Assembly (NCBI GenBank): GCA_025331445.1
Contig: JAIWNE010000139.1
Location: forward strand, 1 to 64,000
Length of the DNA: 64,000 nt
Origin: Blakeslea trispora
Lineage: Eukaryota; Mucoromycota; Mucoromycetes; Mucorales; Choanephoraceae
Direction: 5' to 3'
How positions within the stretch are numbered: position 1 is the first letter of the stretch; the number at the start of each line of letters is the position of its first letter. The notes under the pieces are model-generated. The model ran no database searches. It was not told where the DNA came from and was given only the letters and a program-made list of their open reading frames with translations. Below, in pieces: positions 1-9,877 of the stretch. Position numbers and translations under genes: made by a program.

Positions 1-2
1 AT

Positions 3-293
3 ACCAAAGGAAATCGCCCTCGTGCCTCTTCAGCAGCCTCAGTCACCAAACGACTTACAAACTTTATTCGATCTAACAGTAGCTCATCTCTTACAAGGCA
101 GAGAAGTGCCAGTGGATCTTCTTTACGCCTTGTCCAGAATGACTCTCAAGAGGACACATCACTGAAGAAGAGTACACGAGATTGGACAGATGGTACAGCA
201 GACACGGTTGAACAGCAAGAACAAGTCGAGAGTCTCAACATCATGGATAATCTGCAGCAACGCCCAACACTTATCACATCCAAAACCTCATGA
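3..293 (+). CDS. 3' end of an unrecognised Ser-rich protein (5' partial)
   Basis: The window opens inside this gene. In the frame starting at base 3 there is no stop until the TGA at 291-293, giving about 96 residues rich in Ser, Arg, Gln and Asp (for example TRQRSASGSS). That composition is typical of a disordered regulatory tail. A second frame from base 1 stays open only to about 165 and looks less protein-like. A polyadenylation-type AATAAA lies 55 bp past the stop, which supports this as the real end of a transcript. No domain is visible and no function can be given. The choice of frame rests on composition only. Confidence 0.45.
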   Translation, partial: TKGNRPRASSAASVTKRLTNFIRSNSSSSLTRQRSASGSSLRLVQNDSQEDTSLKKSTRDWTDGTADTVEQQEQVESLNIMDNLQQRPTLITSKTS

Positions 294-347
294 TTTGTTT
301 CTGCCATACCCCCCCCCTCCTTCACCCTTTCTTTTTGTTGTCATCAC

Positions 348-353
348 AATAAA
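348..353 (+). terminator. poly(A) signal of the first gene
   Basis: Exact AATAAA 55 bp downstream of the stop at 291-293, after a C-rich and T-rich stretch. It is the expected place for 3' end formation. Confidence 0.45.
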
Positions 354-584
354 ACAAAATGCATGTATATAAATTGCTGGTCAATTGCATTGTTATATCA
401 ACCAATGAAAAACGACTTTAGAATGTTGTCAATACCATTTAAAAGTTTTTTTTTTTTTCTTTATTATTTTTAGGGAGGTAAATATGGCTAAAACAAACAA
501 TTAAAAAAAAATGAAAAGCAATGGAAATCTACAAGGCCCTTCATAAATGACTATTAAATACAATTACTTTTTTTTCTGATTGAT

Positions 585-1484
585 CTATTGAGGAACAATA
601 ATTAATGCATCCTCTTCTCCTCTAAAGATGTCCAACAGCTGCTTGCCCATTTGCTTAGTGTTGATGGGAATACTCATCTTGCCATTGTGTCTAGCAATGC
701 TAAAGTTCTCAGGCAAGCCATCCAATTCCTTGTATATTGTTTATCATTCAGTCTATAGAGAATCTTGTAAGCTAGAACTCACCTCTTTGATAGCTTCAAC
801 AGCCTTTTCCATCGATTCATTTCTCAAAAACACCGATCCAAGGATATTCTCGTCTTCACGCTTGGATAGATAGACAAGGACCTCCTTTTCTATGACATAC
901 ATCAACTCATATCCCATCATGATTTTGTTTCTTTTTTTTTTTTTACCTTGATGAGCAATAGGTACGGATGGACTGGTGTTATTGTTGACTGCCTCCACAG
1001 CAGCTTGCTTCCGAACCACGTTTTCAATCTTGTTTTCCGAAAACTCGTCAGGCATAAGCCATGTCTTTTCAAGATCGGGATTGGACATATAAGTAGGTAC
1101 GATAGGCAAAGCAGGCTCGGGTCCTACTGAAATGGCTGCATCACTCTCACTCACAGCAGCCTGAAGTAGTTGGGTCACTTGTTCATGGTTGGCAGCTAAA
1201 TCAAGTGCTGTTTGTCCCTTTTGTGTCTTGATGAGAGGATCAGCACCACTTCTCAATAAAGCCACAACCACATGCTCATGACCACGATGAGCTGCCCAAT
1301 GAAGAGCGGTCCTAGAAAATGATTAAAGTACTTTATAGAAAACCATAGAATAAACTTACCAACCATTCATGGCGTTTTGAGAGTTAACATTGACACCCGA
1401 ATGAGCCAAGTGAAGTGTGGCCTTGATATTGCCAAGTGCAGCTACTTCTCGAAGTGTATGTTCTCTTTCGTCACCCAGTGGCAT
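585..1484 (-). CDS. ANKRD40-like ankyrin-repeat protein, 3 exons, 265 aa
   Basis: Exons (minus strand) are 1484-1360, 1311-783 and 728-585; introns of 48 and 54 nt have GT-AG ends and the frame closes exactly. Residues about 1-75 form ankyrin repeats: the first splice rebuilds a classic repeat core (GW-TALHWAAHRGHEHVV), followed by GQTALDLAANHEQVTQLL. A disordered linker follows. It includes a four-Lys run from a poly-A tract that also looks like a 17-nt GT...AG, too short to be an intron. The C-terminal block of about 100 residues ends in ALIIVPQ. Ankyrin N-terminus plus a compact C-terminal domain resembles animal ANKRD40, whose biochemical role is poorly known. An in-frame upstream ATG (1784) would add about 100 low-complexity residues; the ATG at 1484 was chosen because ankyrin sequence starts right after it. 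Confidence 0.75.
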
Positions 1485-1782
1485 TTTATCGAAAAAAAAG
1501 TTAAAAAAAAAACCATAAAAGTGTGTGTGTGGACTATGGTGAAATGATTCAAAGCTCAGCTTGAAATCATACGATAGAGTCAACTGATCTTGAGCAGACA
1601 TCAAACTTGCTTTTTTGTATAACGCATAGACCATAGAATCAACAATGTCAGTGTAATTGTTTATTCCGTTTAAGGAAATGAGGTGATCTTTTTTCGCTGT
1701 CAATAACCTTTCTCTCCCCCCCCTTAATTTTTTAATATAAATCAGATTAGAGAAATCATTTCTCTTTCTCTTTATATCCAAC
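1485..1782. promoter_or_regulatory. Shared divergent promoter region (ANKRD40-like / RGS)
   Basis: The two start codons point away from each other across 298 bp. The interval is AT-rich with T and C runs, for example the C8 run near 1716-1724, and has no coding potential of its own. No specific operator is recognised. Confidence 0.5.
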
Positions 1783-3818
1783 ATGCCAAAAAAAGATACA
1801 AGCTTCTCTACCTATACTTCACTCATGAGAGTCACTAGTAAAGGAAGACCTTATACAAAGGTAAAGCGATAAAAAAAAAGCACATCCAAATCCATGTCTA
1901 ATGTATAATTCAGGACCTCTATGACATGTTTGCTGCTGTCTTACTTCAAATCAACCTGACAGACCATCGCATCATGTTCCGCTATTATCCTTATACATTC
2001 ACAACAGATGAAGCAGCCAAGGTCATGTCTAATCTTACTTTTATTCATGTCCATCGAGATCCAGACCCATCCGATCCTTCTCGTCAGATTGCTATTCGAA
2101 CAACGACTACCTTCAGTATGGATTATACTACAGCCAAACACATGCTACAACAATTCTTGGCAGCTCGCTTGATCATGAGTGCAACCGATCCTGCCAACTG
2201 GTCTGTGAAAGATAAAGGCCTTTGGTCACCTACAGTCAAGGGGAAATACGTGCTTGAGGAGTTTACGGATACGACCAAAGTGAGCATGTCCACCACACTG
2301 ATTGCTGCCCTGAATGCACCTTATATGGCACCTGGCTCCAATGGTCGTCTCATCACGTTGGAACGTCTGAGCGATAACGACGATCAAATCACTTTCTCTC
2401 GCCCCAATATGACCATGGCCTTTAAAGCCATGATGTCCAGTTTACCTCGAGATGCTCTCTTTATGGAAGAAATCGTGGGCATTGAGAAACGCAACTTGTC
2501 CAAGACCTATGAACACACCATTGCTGGCATGCATTGTGTGGAATGGTTGTGTGATCGTCTGACTGTCAACTCGCGCGAAGAAGCTGAGATGGTAGCTGCT
2601 CAGTTTGTCATGTTTGGTTGGCTTGCTTTGGTCTTGGATCGATCGGATCGAGTGTTGAATGGCAAGGACGATGCCATGTCTTTCAAGACCGGTCGAAGTG
2701 CTATTTACTATGTCACTGATCGTGGATGTCTCTTGATTGGCTGGAAGCAGTGTGTCGATAGCGAATTAACTAGTCAAGACCAGAGTGTCATCAGTGATCT
2801 CTCTCTAAATGAGTCAGCCGCTTCCTCTGGAGACAATGAGGCAAAATTGATTCCAAGAAAGCGAGAACCTTCTTCCAATAGTGAGAAACTAAATCCAGCC
2901 TTGGAGCATCATCAAGTGCTTGAACAAGCCAACTGCACACCTTCGAGTTCGCTTCATATGATTCGACATGACTCTGCCAAACAACCTGTCGAGATGGAAC
3001 AACCAGATCATGGCAAACATCGACCCTCCAGCGTATCCATAACAGAAACAGCTGTTCTCTCAGACTTTGCTCTCATCAACAATTCTCAATGGACCAAGCT
3101 GATGCATATTCTAGAGACTCCCTTGATGCGCATGTATTTCAGAGATTTCTTGAGCTCAAACTATTGTGCTGAAAACATCAATTTTTGGGTCGATCACAAC
3201 AAGCTATATAAAAGCGGCAAAAGCACAATGGATAAATTGGCTGATGCCTACAATATCTATGAGACTTATTTCAGTCCTTATGCCCAAGCCAACTTGAATA
3301 TAAACCATAGTCAAACTCAAGATATTGTTCGCTATATCTCTACTCACTTGATCGTTGTCAATCAACTGCCTGCAGCCAATACACCCTATTTTATGGTTGC
3401 TTCCGTCAATCTAGATCTATCGACAAAGTCATTCAATCCTCGACTACTACTGTTGCCTCCACAGGTGGTTTCGGAAGCCAATAAGAAGCGGATTGTGGTG
3501 ATTCGAGGGATTACACCTGAAAAATGTTTGGTGAAACTATTGTCTATTTATGGTAAAGTCAATGACCATGTGTGTCGTATGATGGCCGAAGATTCCGTGC
3601 CTAAATTTGTAAAGACGAAGAAATATCAGGATCTAATTTCAAGACAGAACAAGAGCCAACAAGAAGAAAGCGACGATGACGATGATGAAAGTATTGATTT
3701 TGAAGATAGTGATGATGAAGACAAGACAATGATCACTTTGGCAACTGCTTTATCTGCCCAGAGAAGCTCAATGGAACATACAAGACATCGAGATACAGTT
3801 GCAGCTGTAGCCATCTAA
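1783..3818 (+). CDS. DEP/RGS-domain regulator of G-protein signalling (Sst2/FlbA/Rgs1 type), 660 aa
   Basis: Exon 1 is 1783-1860 (26 codons, ending GRPYTK) and exon 2 is 1914-3818, with a 53-nt GT-AG intron. The splice restores the conserved fungal start, TK-DLYDMF followed by LTDHRIMF. Residues about 20-115 match the N-terminal fungal DEP-related region and about 208-305 a DEP domain (CVEWLCDRL; ends YYVTDRGCLLIGW). The RGS fold begins about 417 (ETPLMRMYFRDFL, AENINFWVDH) and ends with DSVPKFVKTKKY. Such proteins accelerate GTP hydrolysis on G-alpha subunits and damp heterotrimeric signalling at the membrane. Between the sixth helix and the final helices lies an unusually long loop of about 60 residues. 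The tail is acidic (EESDDDDDES). The gene is divergent from the ankyrin gene. Confidence 0.92.
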
Positions 3819-6208
3819 ACCATTTGTTTGTCTCGCAAAACTTGTGTTACACTCTGTTTATGTCTATTTAATTACTGATACCTTTTATGCTTTATGACGG
3901 TAGCCCTTCCCCTCCCCCCCCCCTTCATTTTATTTATATACGATATCATAGGATTGAACTAGTAGAGAACAACGTTTTTTTTTTTTAGATATAGAAAGGA
4001 ATAGAATTATATTTGCTACCTTTTGTTGTTGTTGTCATTATACAGTAATCGCTTGATTTAAAAGTTGTTTGATATAAGAGTAGCAATCCTTTGACTTTTG
4101 TTACTTCGAGTCCTATAATATCATTCCATTTAAAAATATATGGTATAAGGGTGCATCTCTCAAAAACATGAACACTCTTAAATAAAGTGACTATTGTATT
4201 CAATTGAGATTGGATCCCACGAATTCTCTGGAGCCCTTTGAACTATTTTAGTTATGAAACAAACTATAGATTTACACTTTCAGTTATGAAACTAAATTGA
4301 CTTTTTTCATACGTATCGTCCCTCATGGTTAAAGTTCTGTCTCAAAAGGCAATCAAAGAAACAAACTCATGTTTTCAATGGATAGTAATAAAAGCGAGAT
4401 AAAAGCAAATAATTTTGATACTGAGTCTATTATTTTGAAAAGTCTAAATATATGTGTATATCAGGAGAGAGAATAAAGAAAACAAATGAAATAATTCAAT
4501 TTACTTTGACATTCTTTACTTATTAGCAAATGATATTTTGATATCATTATTCATTTCAAGCTAAACAGATTTATTTGTTAGCCTATGTTTATTATATTAT
4601 CAAAAAATGTTTGTGCTGATTGATTGATTTGTATGCCAACCCTTTTAATGATAGGCTAATCAGTTCACCAATCAACTTGGAATTTAATGCGTTCACAGCT
4701 TTGTAACCTTTACTGTAAGCGCTTTAGTATCAGAATTTTTGTTTGCGCCAAAAAAAGGGATACAGGCTGTCAAAGTAAGTTAGATGACATGGTTGGATTA
4801 CTCGCTCTGTAATTTACTTGGCTTAATGAGTAGATATCTAGCCAAGAGTTCTGTATGTTTTTTTTAATATCATCAAATTGAATTATATTTGACATTGTAA
4901 GTCTTTTAGCAACAATATTGTGCGGTAAATGGGTGCTACTCAAAATCTGTACCAATGAATGACACCTATAAAGCTTATTTGCAATACTGCATGATTGTTC
5001 CCATTATATGATAACTAAGTTAGAAGACCTTGCTTTCTCCTGAGATTTCAGTTGAAGTTTTATGAAGCTGTTGCTAGAGTCTTGGTCATGCTTCAATTTG
5101 CATAATGATTTAGTGTCGGAAAATAGAGCTTGCCCAAACTCATTATCCGGCTTGAATACAGTTTTTTTTCTTTTCAAACGAAACAAAGCTTGCAGATACC
5201 ACATCATGATTTATGAGGTTAGTTTCACAGTAGTTCCCTCTCTTTGGCTTCACTCAGTTGAATGCATAACTACTTTAAGCAAATAAATAGAAAGAACTAC
5301 AGATAAGCTATACATTCAAGAGAGAATCGAATTGAGGTCTCAAAGCATCCGTAGGTCGAAAGAACTCAATTGCGAGCAACAAAAGTATGATTGTGTGACA
5401 TAGGTTCAGTTAAAAGACGAGATTATTTCAGTTTGTCTGAAAGAGATGGATCAAAAAACTATATGCACATTGAAAATCTTTATCCTGTTACTAGCAGTGT
5501 TTTGATTTTTGTTTCGGTAGGTTTCTTTGGAGATACCACAAAGCTTGTTTTCGAAAAAAAAAATACAGATAAGAGACTATATGTATATTTATTGTAACAT
5601 TATGGCAATGCTAAATAGATAATGACGGCTCATCTTGCAGGAAATCAAAGCTATTTAATTATGCAACATTCAGATTTGTTTATAAAAAGATCAAGTGTGA
5701 GTTTGAACTTCCTGATCCATTACTGTAAAGTACAATGGTGACTTGTATTCCATTGAGAAAAGAAAAGACCTCGTCAAAATTCATTAAAAATAGAAACAAC
5801 TTTTTTTTCTTTCTTGTGGCACAGTGTCTAACAATGAAAAAGATCAACATTTGTATGACTTGAGCAAAAACCGCTTGTCACTATGGAAAGCAGAATTCTT
5901 CCCAGACATTTTTCCCCTTCAAGTGATATTCAACATAAACATCTTTTTGAATGAAAGCGAAAAAAAGTCTTTTTTTTTTATTAAATCTGTTATTAAAGTG
6001 TAGTAGTTGCAAACTTTTTTTTTTTGCAAGTATAGATAAAGAAAGCATAAGTATAAGGAAAGTTAGAAGGAAAATAAATACGATGGGATAAAGAGAAAGT
6101 GCAAGACATAATTCTAAGAGATATATATATAAAAGAGATACACATGAAGACATAAATATGCGAATTAAATGATATACAAAAAAGAAAAAAGAAACGTGAT
6201 GAAGCAAT
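3819..6208. other. Intergenic, AT-rich, no gene recognised
   Basis: About 2.4 kb with homopolymer runs. Short ORFs exist on both strands but none shows a domain or a convincing splice partner. Two adjacent minus-strand ORFs (5207-5004 and 4955-4770) have protein-like composition and could be remnants of an old element, but I cannot place them. The first part should contain the 3' UTR of the RGS gene. Confidence 0.5.
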
Positions 6209-6796
6209 CTAGTGATTGATTTTCATTTTCTGTCGTTTTTGACGTGCTGCATTAGCAGCAGCTAAAGCATTGGGCGACATTTTGATACGAACAGCCGTGA
6301 AAGTAGTGTTGTCATGACAATCTAAAGCGATACCCGACAACTTTTGTAATGTCAGTTCATATTCATCTGTATAATAATGACTGATCTCCGTTTCGTCTTC
6401 AAGTGTGCTATCATCTGCCTCGCTCTCTTCTTCCTCTTGTAGCGCCTCTTTTTCGTCTATGATAGCATCCAATGCTTGCTTCTCGTCATATTCTTCGTTA
6501 CCAGCATAAAAGGTTATTTTAGAAGACAAGATGGGTTGTGTTTCATGTTGATATGCAGGACATGTAGGACAGATCACATTGTTCAATGCATATTGATGAT
6601 GGGGCAATTTCTCGTTCAGCTCGTCCTCTACATGAAGCTTCTCTTTTGTATAATATGGGTCGCAGCAATCATTGGGCAGGGTACGATGTTTACGAATGTC
6701 GGTACGGATCTTCATCAATCGAGATGCATAGCGAATACAGGTATAAAGGCTTTGTCTCTTGGCGGATATAGGTGCTGGTGATGTTTCTGTTTGCAT
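6209..6796 (-). CDS. Unrecognised acidic protein, 195 aa
   Basis: Single-exon ORF starting MQTETSPAPISAKRQS and ending MKINH. The N-terminal half has a CCDPYY segment and a CPTCPAY motif. The middle is strongly acidic (EALQEEEESEADD). The C-terminus is a basic helix (ANAARQKRQKMK) that could be a nuclear localisation signal. With only one Cys pair plus scattered Cys there is not enough to call a zinc finger. Codon use and composition look coding, unlike the surrounding AT-rich DNA. No family is recognised. Two exact E2F-type sites lie about 0.5 and 0.9 kb upstream of its ATG, which may or may not be relevant. Confidence 0.65.
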   Translation of the reverse strand: MQTETSPAPISAKRQSLYTCIRYASRLMKIRTDIRKHRTLPNDCCDPYYTKEKLHVEDELNEKLPHHQYALNNVICPTCPAYQHETQPILSSKITFYAGNEEYDEKQALDAIIDEKEALQEEEESEADDSTLEDETEISHYYTDEYELTLQKLSGIALDCHDNTTFTAVRIKMSPNALAAANAARQKRQKMKINH

Positions 6797-7307
6797 ATTG
6801 AGAAATGAATGAGAAGGCCAATGGCAATAAAAAGAGAGAAAGTGAAGTATTGGGATAACGAAAAGAAAGAAGAGTAAAGGAAGAAAGAAATGAGGATTAT
6901 TTATAGCTCAAAAACAAACAAAGAAGAGTTACGGCTTAAACCAAAAACGAATGTAGGAAAAGGGCGAAGAGGCGCATACTCAATTCACGTTCTGATCAGT
7001 AAAAAAAAAAAAAAAGATCCCTCATCTTTCTCCCCTCTGCTCTCTCCTATTTTTTTTTTCATAGAGATGAAGAGCTTTTATTACTTGAAACAGCTCATTT
7101 TTTTATAGGCCTCTCCTTTTTATCCCCTGTTTTTTCTTATTTATTGGTTTTATAATGATGAACATTCAAGGTCTCTCTCTTATCTTTTTTTAGGTGCTTT
7201 GCTCATCTGACATTTGCCTAATAGTTAATAAGCGTACCATACCAAGTGGCGTATACAGATTTTGCTCCTATCCCACAAAACAATAAAATGCAACCCATTC
7301 GCTTCAT

Positions 7308-7860
7308 TTTGGCGCTATTTGCTTACTTTTTTTTTTGGCTATTGTATTTTAGACTATAATTCTCGTATAAAATTATAGTTTGGGAACAAACAACAGATTG
7401 TAAATCAACCAATTATTTGCTTTTAAATGTATTGGCACAGCATTCTATGAGAGTTTTCTTGCTATTTAAAAAAAAAGAGTTAATGTTATCCCTGATTTTG
7501 GAGATAGCTAAAAAGAGTAAGTAAATTCATGATCAGTTCTAGTTTATTATTGGATGTTTGTTTCTCTATTTGTGCTCTTCTCGGGATCTGTCAAAAAGAA
7601 AATAAGCAATTTTTTTTTCTGTAATATGACATTTACTATCATGACTTAAGTTTGAAGACATCATGCATCGCGCGCCAAATTGAATTAGATCTTTTTTGAG
7701 TTTTGTCAGCACCCTTTTTTTTTTCTATTGTAAAGAAAGGAACTGCATGAAGAAATTGGAGTAAACCAACTAATTGGCCTTTCTTTTTTTTTTTTTACTC
7801 CTAATTCTTCCTTTGCCTATTGTGGAATGGTAAGACGCGTAAAGCCGGTTAGACGCGAAA
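7308..7860. promoter_or_regulatory. Cluster of E2F-type and MCB-type sites
   Basis: Exact TTTGGCGC at 7308-7315 and its reverse complement at 7672-7679. ACGCGT (MCB core) lies at 7835-7840 and ACGCGAAA at 7853-7860. A further ACGCGCG is at 8198-8204. Such GC-rich strings are rare in the AT-rich surroundings. These motifs are the binding sites of E2F/DP and MBF/SBF families that drive G1/S transcription. No target gene is visible immediately downstream on either strand, so function is inference. Confidence 0.35.
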
Positions 7861-9770
7861 TCAAAACACGAAAGCCAACTTTTCTCCTTTTTTTTTACAG
7901 TGCAGCCTTAACTGAAGTATTGTATCTTTTTGCTTGCTCTTTTATTCTTCTTTTGTTCTTCTTGCTCTATTACCAAAGTAAATCCCCCTCCTCCTACCAT
8001 AAAGGCCATCATTTGAGTGTGTACCAAAAACAATCCTATTTTGGTCAACATGAACAACTTTTTTTTTGTTCTCATATAAACATATTTAGACAGTTGTACT
8101 GCCTACCAACAAAGAAAAGAAAAGCAGGTACGAATTTAAAAAAAATACAGGTAAACAGGACCAGATGATAAGATGGTTTAGGTTCAAGGGTGATATCACG
8201 CGCGTCTCTTTTTTTCTTCTTCTTGACTCTGAGTATATTGTATATTTTGTAAAGAGAGTAAGCGTTATAATCTTTGTTTGCAACATTTCATTTTATTGTG
8301 TTCATCTTGTAGACTCCGAACAATAAAATGCGATTTAATCTATTGTCTTTTTTTGATTGTAGGATTTTATTCACTAACTAATTGCGCAACTTACAAAAAA
8401 AAACAGGATGACGTTCAAAAGAAATAATGCCTCAGGTGCTTGTTTAAATTTGAGATAAAGACTGGCGTAAAAGGGTGAGAGGGACAGGAAAAGGGAGAGA
8501 ACAGTAATAAAACCAAGATGGTTAGTCTTCGTTCTAAAATGATTTGCATATACCTTTGCAGAATCCAAATTGAACACAATACGTTTCTCTGTTTATCTTT
8601 TTTTTTTATGAGCAAACATTGCCGCTCAAATGACTGAAGGTTTAAAAAGGAAAGATGTGTTTAGTTAGGAAAGTTTCCCCAATCTCTCCTCTTTTTTTTT
8701 TCATCCATCAAAATACAATATAACAGATATGGAAATGCAGATCATTACTGCGTTTGAAAAGAATTACTTCATCGCTAAAAATACAAGGCAAGTTTGTATA
8801 TATAAAGTTGTACTCAGTTGCATACAACAGTTTTCATTTCTTTTTCTGTTTGATTGTTTTATTTCGTAAAACCGATTTCTGTTCACAAGTTGAGATGGCT
8901 TTATACAATTAAAGTCTTCAAAGCCATATCTAGCACACCCTAACAACATAATAAAACCCCCTTCCGATCGATACGAAAATTACATTGAGCACAATTCAAC
9001 ATCCAAATAATCATAGAAAATTATTAATTTGTGAATTGAGTGAAATTCTTTGTATCTGACTTTTCTTTACAACAAAAATTAAACCAAATGTCTAAATTGT
9101 CACTATGTGTTGCAATAGCAACATTGCTATTGACCGAGAAACATCAGTCAGTGATAGATACTGAAAGTCATAGATACAAGTAGAGATGTAGAATCCATAT
9201 GTTGAGCCAGTTGAAGAGGCAAAAGACTCGTTGAAAGATGCCATCTCTTCTTCAAACAAAGAAAATTGAATGCTTGTTTTGTAGAGCAATAAAAAGACCA
9301 TCTGTAACAACAAAATTAGCTGGCGACAACAAGTACTTATCCAAGTTAAGAACTTTTAATGAATAAGCATAAAAGGTTCTTTAACACTACTTGAGCCCAC
9401 CTATCTTGTCTAAGAAGTTAGTAAACAATAAAGCTTGTAGAAGAGCTCTATTCTATAAAGTATCGGACCTCAGAGCGTTTTCTATGTTCGGCTGTTGCCT
9501 TTACAAGAGATGTCATATGTGGCTTCTTGGAATTATCTCCACCTACAAAAAAAAATCAATTTGTGTTTTCCCTGCTTCTTCTATCGTGTAGCCCAAGTTC
9601 ATTGTGTAGTTGACAAAGAAAAAAAAAGAGAGGATAGTCTTAAGCAAAAGCAATTCTGACTGAAAGTCGATCTAAACAAATATATACTATGTATCTCTCT
9701 TTGTCTCATCAATGGCTGTTTAAGAACGATGATTAAGAAAATAAAGGCACCCGCTCAGGAACAAGACCTG

Positions 9771-9817
9771 ATTGGCTAATTTCAGTATTTGACGCGTTTG
9801 TCCAACACACTCGCGTC
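9771..9817 (+). promoter_or_regulatory. CCAAT box and MCB elements upstream of the Tonsoku-like gene
   Basis: Inverted CCAAT (ATTGG, 9771-9775), ACGCGT (9792-9797) and a TCGCGTC (9811-9817) lie 61-107 bp before the start codon at 9878. An MCB in this position fits S-phase expression of a replication-repair gene. Confidence 0.5.
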
Positions 9818-9877
9818 TTTCTGACTTTATTTAATCTTTTATAGGAAAAACAAAACAAATGAAGAATTAAAGAAAAA

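Larger units (their letters stand above)
6797..9877. other. Long intergenic region, no gene recognised
   Basis: About 3.1 kb, very AT-rich, with many T8-T12 tracts. It should include the promoter of the 6796 gene at its left end and that of the Tonsoku-like gene at its right end. Between them I see only low-complexity ORFs. A group of cell-cycle-type motifs at 7308-7860 is listed separately. Confidence 0.5.

Noticed and set aside
925..945. Possible intron GT...AG across the poly-A/T run in the ankyrin gene
   Set aside because: Only 17 nt, below any plausible intron size; the frame is open through it as a Lys run.
1485..1784. N-terminal extension of the ankyrin protein to ATG 1784
   Set aside because: The extension is Lys/Phe-rich low complexity and would overlap the start of the divergent RGS gene; family-like sequence starts at 1484.
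4770..5207. Two consecutive minus-strand ORFs with protein-like composition
   Set aside because: No motif, no splice link and no family recognised; possibly an old element fragment but not supportable.
5881..6207. 108-codon minus-strand hydrophobic ORF
   Set aside because: Low-complexity Leu/Phe sequence from AT-rich DNA directly downstream of the 6209 stop; most likely 3' UTR.
7827..8168. 113-codon + strand ORF downstream of the MCB-type sites
   Set aside because: Runs through poly-T tracts and has no domain; composition matches intergenic DNA.
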